Of a stretch of 64,000 nucleotides of DNA, positions 34,749 to 42,918 are shown piece after piece; position 1 is the stretch's first letter; each line of letters begins with the position of its first letter. The translations under genes were made by a program, and so were the position numbers. The notes below the pieces were generated by a model. The model did no database searches. It was not told the origin of the DNA and saw only the letters and a program-made list of their open reading frames with translations. The stretch covers positions 1,361,501-1,425,500 of the forward strand of contig NZ_CP017259.1 of assembly GCF_001735715.1 (NCBI RefSeq), read 5' to 3'. This DNA is from Formosa sp. Hel3_A1_48. Its GTDB lineage: Bacteria > Bacteroidota > Bacteroidia > Flavobacteriales > Flavobacteriaceae.

Positions 34749-35327
34749 TTAAAGCAAGAATTTAATGTTAGAAGTGAATAATTTAACAGCTATAGCAAGT
34801 AAGATAACACCAAATATTTTTCGCGTAATGTTAATTCCATTTTGACCAATTAGACGTTCAATTTTGGCGGATGTTTTCAAGACAATAAAAATTAGAAGAA
34901 CATTTATAACAACGGCCAAAATAATATTCTCAGTGTGGAACTCAGAACGGAGGGACAACAAGGTTGTCAAGCTCCCTGGGCCAGCAATTAATGGAAATGC
35001 AAGCGGAAACACAGTCGCATTTAGAGATGAGCCTTCTTCTTGTTTGTAAAGGGTTATTCCAAGGATCATTTCTAAAGCAATGAACAATAGAATGAATGCG
35101 CCAGCAACAGCAAAAGAATGCACATCAATTCCAACCAATTTTAGGATGCTCTCTCCAATAAACAGAAAAATAATCATTATAACACCGGCAATTACTGAAG
35201 CTTTTTCACTTTGAATATGCCCAGCTTTTTTTCTTAAATCAATAATGATAGGGATGTTGCCTACAATATCAATAACCGCAAAAAGCACCATAAAGGCTGT
35301 GAAGATTTCTTTAATATTAAAGTTCAT
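34749..35327 (-). CDS. MarC-family integral membrane protein
   Basis: The start is placed at the ATG beginning MNFNIKEIFTAFMVLF (35327) because earlier in-frame ATGs add a short unconserved tail. The 192-aa product has six helices with the family patterns FAVIDIVGNIPIIIDL, AGAFILLFIALEMILGI, and FPLAFPLIAGPGSLTTLLSL. MarC-type (UPF0056) proteins are inner-membrane proteins of unknown transport function; the old multiple-antibiotic-resistance link is not established. A small membrane-protein gene follows directly. Confidence 0.88.
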   Translation of the reverse strand: MNFNIKEIFTAFMVLFAVIDIVGNIPIIIDLRKKAGHIQSEKASVIAGVIMIIFLFIGESILKLVGIDVHSFAVAGAFILLFIALEMILGITLYKQEEGSSLNATVFPLAFPLIAGPGSLTTLLSLRSEFHTENIILAVVINVLLIFIVLKTSAKIERLIGQNGINITRKIFGVILLAIAVKLFTSNIKFLL

Positions 35328-35422
35328 AAACATAAATTTTAACGCCACAAAGGTCTTGTTTTTTTTTAAAAGGCATTGAAAAAGCCGTTAATTTTTTAGC
35401 ATTTATTTTAGCGTATAATTTT

Positions 35423-35430
35423 TATCTTCG
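35423..35430 (+). promoter_or_regulatory. -7-like box TATCTTCG four bases from the DUF3109 start codon
   Basis: TATCTTCG differs from TAnnTTTG at one position and ends four bases before the ATG at 35435. Transcription starting five to six bases downstream would give a leaderless mRNA. Confidence 0.4.
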
Positions 35431-35434
35431 CAAC

Positions 35435-36007
35435 ATGTTTCAACTAGGCAAAACAATAATTTCAGAACAGATTTTAGACGCTGATTTTGCATGTAATCTG
35501 TCCGCTTGTAAGGGTGCTTGTTGCGTGGATGGTGACGCTGGGGCACCACTAGAACACAACGAGACTGAAAAGCTGAAGGCAATTTATCCAAAAATCAAAT
35601 CCTATCTGCGTCCACAAGGCATTGAAGCCATTGAACGGCAAGGCACTTTTGTTACCAATGAAGAAGGGGAGTTTGAGACCCCTTTAGTTGATGGTGCTGA
35701 TTGCGCCTATGTCATTTTTGACGAAAAGCAAACGGCTTTGTGTGGCATTGAAGAAGCTTATAACCAAGGAGATATTGATTGGAAAAAACCAGTTTCTTGC
35801 CATTTGTACCCCGTACGCGTAAAAGATTACAGCGAGTTTTCCGCAGTTAATTATCACAAATGGCAAATTTGTGATGATGCCTGTGCTTTAGGAAAGGAAC
35901 TGCAAATACCAATTTACAAATTTGTAAAAGAGGCACTCATTCGAAAATTTGGAGAACAATGGTATACAGCCTTAGAAAAAATTGCTAAGGACCGATCTGT
36001 CCAATAG
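35435..36007 (+). CDS. DUF3109-family cysteine-rich protein
   Basis: The 190-aa cytoplasmic protein has a Cys-rich core: CNLSACKGACC near residues 20-30, then GADCAYVIFD, ALCGIEEAY, SCHLYPVRV and ICDDACALG. This is the pattern of the DUF3109/YkgJ-like group, thought to bind zinc or an iron-sulfur cluster. It is widely conserved in Bacteroidota, but its function is unknown to me. A -7-like box lies almost directly on its start codon. Confidence 0.85.
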   Translation: MFQLGKTIISEQILDADFACNLSACKGACCVDGDAGAPLEHNETEKLKAIYPKIKSYLRPQGIEAIERQGTFVTNEEGEFETPLVDGADCAYVIFDEKQTALCGIEEAYNQGDIDWKKPVSCHLYPVRVKDYSEFSAVNYHKWQICDDACALGKELQIPIYKFVKEALIRKFGEQWYTALEKIAKDRSVQ

Positions 36008-36291
36008 AGTTTTCAATTAAGCAGTACTCTTAGGTTTTAAAAAAAACGACAAAATCAAATTTATTTTTTTGTTTTATCCCTTTAATTTCTTTACGAGAGA
36101 GGCAGAGTGTAACTTGCTAATAATCAGCAAAATAACTCTTTGTTTGTTTTTTAAATTTGTAAGAAAAAGCCTACTTGTTGTTAAAAACTTAAGGACAATG
36201 TTTATAAAAATGACTTTTATTTGAAGCAACAATTTTAAATCTTTGTTAGGCGCTATAATGCCAATTCACGTAATAGTAAATTTAACTTAAC

Positions 36292-37272
36292 ATGCCACAA
36301 GTAGAACCAATTCTAAAAGAAAACAAAGACCGATTTGTGATTTTTCCAATTCAACACCACGATATTTGGGAATGGTATAAAAAGTCAGAGGCCAGTTTTT
36401 GGACTGCAGAAGAGATCGATTTACATCAAGATCTCACTGATTGGACAGAAAAACTTACAGATGACGAACGTTATTTTATAAAACATATTTTAGCATTTTT
36501 TGCTGCTAGTGATGGTATTGTTAACGAGAATTTGGCTGAAAACTTTGTCAACGAAGTCCAGTATAGCGAAGCGAAATTCTTTTACGGATTCCAAATCATG
36601 ATGGAGAACATCCATAGTGAAACGTATTCACTTTTGATTGATACTTACGTGAAAGACGAGGCGGAAAAAGATAAATTGTTTAATGCTATTGAAAACTTCC
36701 CTGCCATCAAGAAGAAGGCTGACTGGGCTCTGAAATGGATTGAGTCGCCAAGCTTCGCAGAACGATTAATTGCATTTGCAGCCGTAGAGGGCATATTTTT
36801 CTCAGGGGCTTTTTGTTCTATATTTTGGCTCAAAAAGCGAGGCCTCATGCCCGGGCTCACCTTTTCTAACGAATTGATTTCTAGAGATGAAGGGGTTCAT
36901 GCCGATTTTGCAGTACACCTGCACAACAAGCACCTCATCAACAAAGTGCCAAAGGAACGCATCAGAGAAATTATCGTAGACGCCCTGAACATAGAGCGCG
37001 AATTTATTACGGAGTCGCTACCAGCAAGTTTGATTGGGATGAACTCCAAGCTTATGTCACAATATTTAGAATTTGTTGCAGATCGACTGCTTTTAGAGTT
37101 GAACTGTGAAAAAGAATATAATACCTCAAATCCATTTGATTTTATGGACATGATTTCACTTCAAGGGAAAACGAATTTCTTTGAAAAGCGTGTTTCAGAG
37201 TATCAAAAAGCAGGTGTACTCAACAAAGAAGAAGAGGACACCAACAAATACAGCTTCGACACAGATTTCTAA
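36292..37272 (+). CDS. nrdB: Ribonucleoside-diphosphate reductase beta subunit (class I)
   Basis: The 326-aa protein is the radical-bearing R2 subunit, pairing with the alpha subunit encoded next. Diiron ligands visible are Asp74 ([10 protein letters not shown]), Glu105 and His108 in [10 protein letters not shown], and later Glu and His residues in [11 protein letters not shown] and [10 protein letters not shown]. The radical Tyr112 is present at the canonical E-xx-H-xxx-Y spacing, so this is a tyrosyl-radical type. nrdA starts 167 bp downstream. The 284 bp upstream hold no gene and no recognised NrdR box. Confidence 0.95.
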   Translation: MPQVEPILKENKDRFVIFPIQHHDIWEWYKKSEASFWTAEEIDLHQDLTDWTEKLTDDERYFIKHILAFFAASDGIVNENLAENFVNEVQYSEAKFFYGFQIMMENIHSETYSLLIDTYVKDEAEKDKLFNAIENFPAIKKKADWALKWIESPSFAERLIAFAAVEGIFFSGAFCSIFWLKKRGLMPGLTFSNELISRDEGVHADFAVHLHNKHLINKVPKERIREIIVDALNIEREFITESLPASLIGMNSKLMSQYLEFVADRLLLELNCEKEYNTSNPFDFMDMISLQGKTNFFEKRVSEYQKAGVLNKEEEDTNKYSFDTDF

Positions 37273-37439
37273 TCTGTTCATTTGAACATCGGAGCACCAT
37301 CAATAATGTGTGTGGGGTAGGGTTTTAAATCCTATCAAATTTATATAACCAACTGTGTTTTTGTGTAAATCAAAAACAATAGAATAACCAACTAACCGCT
37401 TTTTTCGACCAAAGAAAAGCCAACTAACGAAAAAGAATT

Positions 37440-39914
37440 ATGTACGTATTAAAAAGAGACGGAAGAAAAGAAGAAATAATGTTTGATAAAATCACGGCAC
37501 GCATTAGGAAGTTGTGCTATGGCTTGAATGAACTTGTTGATCCGTTGAAAGTTGCTATGCGTGTTATTGATGGCCTGTATGATGGGGTAACCACAAGTGA
37601 GCTGGATAATCTAGCCGCTGAAATTGCAGCAACCATGACCACTGCTCACCCCGATTATGCCCGCCTAGCAGCACGTATTTCTGTATCCAATTTACATAAA
37701 AGTACCAAAAAGACATTTAGTGAAGTCATGCACGATTTGTATACCTACGTTAACCCACGCACAGGCAAAGACGCTCCGTTGCTTTCTGATGAGGTATATG
37801 ATGTCATCATGAAAAACAAAGAAAAGCTTGACTCAACAATCATTTATAACAGAGATTTTGGGTACGATTATTTTGGCTTTAAAACACTTGAGCGTTCATA
37901 TTTACTTAAGCTTAATGGAAAAATCGCTGAACGGCCACAACACATGTTGATGCGTGTTTCTATTGGGATACACCTCAACGATCTTGATTCGGCTATTGAG
38001 ACCTACACCTTGATGTCCAAAAAGTATTTTACTCATGCAACACCAACACTGTTCAATTCCGGTACCCCAAAACCACAGATGTCCTCATGTTTTCTACTCA
38101 CCATGAAAGACGACAGCATCGACGGAATCTATGACACCTTAAAGCAAACTGCCAAAATATCACAGTCTGCAGGGGGAATTGGTTTGGCAATGCACAATAT
38201 TCGTGCCACGGGGAGTTACATCGCAGGCACTAATGGAACCAGTAACGGCATTGTTCCAATGCTACGTGTCTATAATGATACCGCTCGTTATGTTGATCAA
38301 GGCGGAGGAAAACGAAAAGGGAGTTTTGCCGTGTACTTGGAGCCATGGCATGCTGATATTTTTGATTTCTTGGATTTAAAGAAAAACCACGGGAAGGAAG
38401 AAATGCGTGCCCGGGACTTGTTTTATGCCATGTGGATTCCAGATTTGTTCATGAAGCGTGTCCAAGAAGATGGCGAATGGACACTGATGTGCCCAAATGA
38501 GTGTCCAGGACTTCCAGACACTCATAGTGAAGCGTTTGAGGCCTTGTACACCAAATATGAACAAGAGGGGAAAGGAAGAAAAACCATAAAAGCTCGAGAG
38601 TTGTGGGAGAAAATCACAGAATCCCAAATAGAAACGGGGACACCATACATGCTCTACAAAGATGCAGCGAACAGAAAGTCTAACCAACAAAATTTAGGCA
38701 CCATACGCTCATCCAACTTGTGTACAGAAATTATAGAGTACACCTCTCCAGACGAAGTAGCAGTTTGTAATTTGGCTTCAATAGCTTTGCCAATGTTTAT
38801 TAAAGATGGTGCTTTTGACCACAAAGAACTGTTTAGAATTACAAAACGGGTAACCCGTAACCTCAACAAGGTGATTGATCGAAATTATTACCCAGTAATC
38901 GAAGCTCAAAATTCGAACTTTAGACACCGTCCCATCGGATTAGGGGTTCAAGGGTTGGCCGACACGTTCATCAAATTGCGTTTGCCTTTTACAAGTGATG
39001 AAGCCAAAAAGTTGAATCAAGATATTTTTGAAACCATTTATTTTGCAGCCGTTACAGCTTCCATGGAAGAGGCTAAAGCTGAAGGACCTTACGAAACATA
39101 CAAAGGATCTCCAATAAGTAAAGGAGAGTTTCAATACAACCTTTGGGGTCTTAAAGATGAAGAACTAAGCGGTATGTGGGACTGGACTAAACTTAGAAAA
39201 CAAGTTCTTAAAAATGGAGTGCGCAATTCCTTACTTGTTGCGCCAATGCCAACAGCCAGTACATCACAAATTTTGGGTAACAACGAGTGTTTTGAGCCTT
39301 ATACGTCCAATATTTACACGCGTCGTGTACTTTCAGGAGAGTTTATTGTAGTCAACAAACACCTGCTTGAAGACCTTGTTCAACTCGGGCTTTGGAATGA
39401 AGGATTAAAACAAGAAATTATGCGCGCCAACGGATCTATTCAGCACGTTGATGTTATTCCTCAAGACATAAAAGACTTGTATAAAACTGTTTGGGAATTG
39501 AGTATGAAAGATATAATTGATATGTCCAGACAACGCGGATACTTCATCGATCAATCTCAGTCTTTGAATTTGTTTATGGAAGGTGCGACGATGGCTAAAT
39601 TGACATCCATGCATTTTTATGCTTGGAAAAGCGGACTTAAGACTGGAATGTATTACTTAAGAACGAAAAGTGCTGTTGACGCGATTAAGTTTACTTTGGA
39701 CACCAAAAAACAAGAACAACCAAAAGCAGAATTACAGGCCGAAACCCAAGTGCTTGAAAAGAAAAAAGAGAAGGCAGTCAAAACAGCAGAAAAATTCTCT
39801 AAACAAGCATCAATGGATGCAGATGTAGAGCCAATGTCGGCAGAAGAGATGAAGGCCCTAATAGAGCAAGCTAAAGCTTCTGAAGGAGACGATTGCTTGA
39901 TGTGTGGATCTTAG
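37440..39914 (+). CDS. nrdA: Ribonucleoside-diphosphate reductase alpha subunit (class I)
   Basis: The 824-aa catalytic subunit begins with an ATP-cone ([20 protein letters not shown]), the allosteric activity site. The barrel contains the substrate redox Cys in [20 protein letters not shown], the active-site loop SNLCTEI followed by VAVCNLASI, and the [20 protein letters not shown] phosphate-binding motif. The C-terminal CLMCGS (Cys819, Cys822) is the shuttle pair re-reduced by thioredoxin. A Lys/Glu-rich linker precedes it. It reduces ribonucleotides to deoxyribonucleotides together with NrdB. Confidence 0.96.
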   Translation: MYVLKRDGRKEEIMFDKITARIRKLCYGLNELVDPLKVAMRVIDGLYDGVTTSELDNLAAEIAATMTTAHPDYARLAARISVSNLHKSTKKTFSEVMHDLYTYVNPRTGKDAPLLSDEVYDVIMKNKEKLDSTIIYNRDFGYDYFGFKTLERSYLLKLNGKIAERPQHMLMRVSIGIHLNDLDSAIETYTLMSKKYFTHATPTLFNSGTPKPQMSSCFLLTMKDDSIDGIYDTLKQTAKISQSAGGIGLAMHNIRATGSYIAGTNGTSNGIVPMLRVYNDTARYVDQGGGKRKGSFAVYLEPWHADIFDFLDLKKNHGKEEMRARDLFYAMWIPDLFMKRVQEDGEWTLMCPNECPGLPDTHSEAFEALYTKYEQEGKGRKTIKARELWEKITESQIETGTPYMLYKDAANRKSNQQNLGTIRSSNLCTEIIEYTSPDEVAVCNLASIALPMFIKDGAFDHKELFRITKRVTRNLNKVIDRNYYPVIEAQNSNFRHRPIGLGVQGLADTFIKLRLPFTSDEAKKLNQDIFETIYFAAVTASMEEAKAEGPYETYKGSPISKGEFQYNLWGLKDEELSGMWDWTKLRKQVLKNGVRNSLLVAPMPTASTSQILGNNECFEPYTSNIYTRRVLSGEFIVVNKHLLEDLVQLGLWNEGLKQEIMRANGSIQHVDVIPQDIKDLYKTVWELSMKDIIDMSRQRGYFIDQSQSLNLFMEGATMAKLTSMHFYAWKSGLKTGMYYLRTKSAVDAIKFTLDTKKQEQPKAELQAETQVLEKKKEKAVKTAEKFSKQASMDADVEPMSAEEMKALIEQAKASEGDDCLMCGS

Positions 39915-39933
39915 ACCAATTACATACAATGAT

Positions 39934-39967
39934 AAAAAAAACCTCGCCAAACATGGCGTGGTTTTTT
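39934..39967. terminator. Terminator between nrdA and the phosphate transporter
   Basis: AAAACCTCGCC and GGCGTGGTTTT pair with one T-T mismatch around a 6-nt loop, flanked by A and T runs. It can end both convergent transcripts. Confidence 0.82.
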
Positions 39968-39986
39968 GTTGATTATAACTTCTAAA

Positions 39987-42257
39987 CTAACCAGCGCTAT
40001 TTTGATGGGCTTTTTGGTACTCTTCAAATAGACTGGCAGACGCATTCATCAAATCTTTTGTTTCCAAAAGTAAACTAAAGTAAAGTGTTGTATTTTTTGG
40101 GCTGGATTCCTCGTTGCGTGTTCGTTCAATTTGAGAAGAAATATTGGATTTAAGTGCATTTTCAACTTCTATTTTTTTAGCCCTAATCGATTCTATTTCT
40201 TCAAATGTTTTGTTTTTGAAAATTTCTTCAGCATCTTTAAACAAGACGTCAATAGTGTGGCTAATATCGCTTAATTCCTTGATTTGGTTAAATTTGAGTT
40301 TTTTGTGATTATTATTCACGTGTTTATGGCTCATTTTAGTGATGAAATCTAAAGATTGTGTCATGTCCTGAAGCGATGCTAAAATTTGGATGTAAAAATT
40401 ACTTGCACTTACACTAGCTTCGTCAAGACTCTTAATAAAATAGAATATATCATCTCTTAACGCCTCGATTTCATCAGAAAGTTTGACAATTTGTTTTTTG
40501 TTTTTCTTAAGGTTATTTAAATCTTGCTGGGCTAGTGCATAAATAGTAGAATTATAAATTTTCCCACCACGGCTTAACACTTTTGCAATCGTATTTGCAC
40601 TTTCATTAATAACGCCTTGTATAGATCGTCGTTCGGATTTTTTAAATGTACTTCTGTTTTCTGTTTTCTGTTTTCTTTTGTAGCGTAAAGAGCTGTTGAT
40701 TAAGAGTCCAAAAGCTGTGAATAATAAAACAGGGAACATGAGCTGAACATTAAGGTTCATTAAGTAAGCGACCAATCCAGATGCTGTAAAAGCAACAATT
40801 GCCGTAAAAAACCAACCAGCGATTACATTCAGGACGCCTGCTACTCTATATACTGCACTTTCTGCACCCCAAGCCCGATCTGCAAGTGAAGTCCCCATAG
40901 CAACCATAAAAGTTACATAGGTAGTCGATAGGGGCAATTTCATTGAAGTTGCAATCGAGATAAGAACACTAGCAACCATCAAATTAACCGCTGCACGAAC
41001 CATATCAAACGCAGGACGATCTTGTGCTGGAATTTGTGCCAATCCAATACTTGATTGATCGAATTGTTGGTTTATTTTAGTTTTAAAATTTTTTGGAAAG
41101 GACTTATTTATAGCTTCAGTTCCACTAGTGGTTAATCGGACAATTAATCTGGAAAGTAGATTAGGTTTGAATCTTTCTTTTGTAGCACTTTGACTAGAGA
41201 GGTCAATAGAGGTCTGAACAACACTTTTGGATTTTGATGAAAACCATAGGGTGAGAACCATAATTAGTCCTGCGCCCATCAGCAACCAGTTATTGGTTGG
41301 GACTTTGGTGGCTAAAACATCCATGGGGAATACAGATGCACTAAGGCCTGAAGTCGACCATTCTATATATGAGTTATAGGCCGCTACTGGTACGCCAATA
41401 AAGTTGACTAAATCATTTCCAGCAAAGGCAAGTGCTAGCGCAAAGGTTCCAACAACTATAATGAGTCTGTAGATGTTAACTTTTGCTAAGCCAATTAGAG
41501 CATAAGATAAAGCAAACCAAAAAATGGAACTGACAATTACAATCCAGCTTACATGGGTTTCTAAGAAATTTTTTATGGTGATTCCGCCCAAAAGTTTAAA
41601 GGATTCATCTGCGTATGAGGTGCCTTTAAGACCTTTCATAAAAATAAAATAAGTAATAGCAGTAAGCGCAATACCGCTAAAAATTGCGCCAACCCAACTT
41701 GGTTTTTCTTCAAATCTAAATGAAATTAATACTCTAGAAATCCATTGAACAATAGCGCCAACGGTAAAAGCCACAATTACCGATAAAATGATTCCAAAAA
41801 TAATTTGTGATGCTTTGGAAGTATTAATATAGTTAACGAGTTGATTCAAATCGCCTCCGTTGGAAAATATTTTTAGCGCAGCCATGGCAACTGCAGCACC
41901 CAAGAGTTCAAAAACAATAGATACTGTTGTGGAGGTTGGTAAACCAAGCGTGTTGAAGAAATCTAAAAGCAAAATATCCGTAATCATGACGGCCATAAAG
42001 ATGATCATGATTTCATTGAACATAAACTCACCAGGATTAAAAATTCCTTTCCGCGCTACTTCCATCATCCCACTCGAAAATATGGCACCAACAGCAACCC
42101 CAATACTGGCCACAATCATAATAGTTCTGAATGAAATCGCTTTAGAACCAATAGCAGAGTTCAAAAAATTTACCGCATCATTACTCACACCAACAATTAA
42201 ATCTGCAATAGCCAAAAAAGCTAAGGCAATGAGCATGTACAGATATATGTTCTCCAT
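39987..42257 (-). CDS. PiT-family inorganic phosphate transporter with PhoU-like cytoplasmic tail
   Basis: The 756-aa protein carries the two PHO4 signatures in inverted repeats: GVSNDAVNFLNSAIGSKAIS near the start and FAGNDLVNFIGVPVAAYNSY in the middle, with GLPTSTT and KLPLSTTYV motifs. It has about twelve membrane helices up to residue 530. Residues about 545-756 are soluble, charged and coiled-coil-like, and resemble a PhoU-type helical domain fused to the permease. It probably imports phosphate with Na+ or H+. A pair of ATGTTA repeats spaced 11 bp lies about 50 bp upstream. Confidence 0.88.
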   Translation of the reverse strand: MENIYLYMLIALAFLAIADLIVGVSNDAVNFLNSAIGSKAISFRTIMIVASIGVAVGAIFSSGMMEVARKGIFNPGEFMFNEIMIIFMAVMITDILLLDFFNTLGLPTSTTVSIVFELLGAAVAMAALKIFSNGGDLNQLVNYINTSKASQIIFGIILSVIVAFTVGAIVQWISRVLISFRFEEKPSWVGAIFSGIALTAITYFIFMKGLKGTSYADESFKLLGGITIKNFLETHVSWIVIVSSIFWFALSYALIGLAKVNIYRLIIVVGTFALALAFAGNDLVNFIGVPVAAYNSYIEWSTSGLSASVFPMDVLATKVPTNNWLLMGAGLIMVLTLWFSSKSKSVVQTSIDLSSQSATKERFKPNLLSRLIVRLTTSGTEAINKSFPKNFKTKINQQFDQSSIGLAQIPAQDRPAFDMVRAAVNLMVASVLISIATSMKLPLSTTYVTFMVAMGTSLADRAWGAESAVYRVAGVLNVIAGWFFTAIVAFTASGLVAYLMNLNVQLMFPVLLFTAFGLLINSSLRYKRKQKTENRSTFKKSERRSIQGVINESANTIAKVLSRGGKIYNSTIYALAQQDLNNLKKNKKQIVKLSDEIEALRDDIFYFIKSLDEASVSASNFYIQILASLQDMTQSLDFITKMSHKHVNNNHKKLKFNQIKELSDISHTIDVLFKDAEEIFKNKTFEEIESIRAKKIEVENALKSNISSQIERTRNEESSPKNTTLYFSLLLETKDLMNASASLFEEYQKAHQNSAG

Positions 42258-42307
42258 ATGACTACATCTTTATAGTGCCACAAATATCATTTAATATTAT
42301 TATTCTA

Positions 42308-42324
42308 ATGTTAATTGAATGTTA
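42308..42324. promoter_or_regulatory. Direct repeat ATGTTA-N5-ATGTTA upstream of the phosphate transporter
   Basis: Two ATGTTA hexamers start 11 bp apart (42308 and 42319), the geometry used by OmpR/PhoB-type regulators. They lie about 50-70 bp before the transporter start, in the divergent region shared with the MORN-type gene. Confidence 0.35.
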
Positions 42325-42437
42325 TCTATACACACACAAAAAACCTTATTTTGCTGTTTTAATCTGATAAAAAGTAAAAACAGCATAAATTTTTTATAAT
42401 AACATAAAATGTTGACAATCAATTACTTATATGTTTA

Positions 42438-42454
42438 ATGTTAAATTAATGTAA
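42438..42454. promoter_or_regulatory. Direct repeat ATGTTA-N5-ATGTAA upstream of the MORN-type gene
   Basis: ATGTTA (42438) and ATGTAA (42449) are again 11 bp apart, about 70 bp before the ATG of the MORN-type gene. They resemble the repeat on the transporter side of the same intergenic region. Confidence 0.32.
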
Positions 42455-42521
42455 ACAAATAGTTGATTTATTGTAAAAATTTGTATAATATTGTTTTATA
42501 ATAACCCTAAAACCATACATT

Positions 42522-42881
42522 ATGAAACGATATATTTTGATTTTATTCGCATCAATGGGTCTTTTATCATTTTCTCAAAATGCTATTAATCCAACTTTTG
42601 AAGCCCAAGGCGATTTGATTCAAGCCACGTATTTTCACGAAAATGGCTCTATTCAGCAACAAGGGTTTTTTACAAAGCAAGGCGTTTTGGAAGGTCTTTG
42701 GACAAGTTATGATTTTCAAGGCAATAAATTATCCCAAGGGTATTATTCTGATGGCCTAAAAACAGGGCAGTGGTTGTTTTGGACTGAAAATGTACTTAAG
42801 GAAGTTGATTTTTTAGATTCCAAAATTGTAAATGTTAACGAGTGGCGTCAAAAATCAGATATTGCATTTAATATAAAATAA
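42522..42881 (+). CDS. Exported MORN-repeat protein
   Basis: The 119-aa protein has a signal peptide (MKRYILILFASMGLLSFSQ) and about three MORN-like strands: YFHENGSIQQQGFF, LEGLWTSYDFQGNKLSQGYY and KTGQWLFWTENVLKEVDF. Such YwqK-like repeats form an elongated beta-sheet, often in the periplasm or on the cell surface, with unclear function. It is divergent from the phosphate transporter and ends at a strong terminator. Confidence 0.75.
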   Translation: MKRYILILFASMGLLSFSQNAINPTFEAQGDLIQATYFHENGSIQQQGFFTKQGVLEGLWTSYDFQGNKLSQGYYSDGLKTGQWLFWTENVLKEVDFLDSKIVNVNEWRQKSDIAFNIK

Positions 42882-42912
42882 AAAAAGCTCCCACAATAGG
42901 GAGCTTTTTTGA
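42881..42912. terminator. Bidirectional terminator
   Basis: AAAAAAGCTCCC (42881-42892) and GGGAGCTTTTTT (42899-42910) form a perfect 12-bp stem with a 6-nt loop. It separates the convergent MORN-type gene and the TonB-dependent receptor gene. Confidence 0.92.
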
Positions 42913-42918
42913 TGTCAC

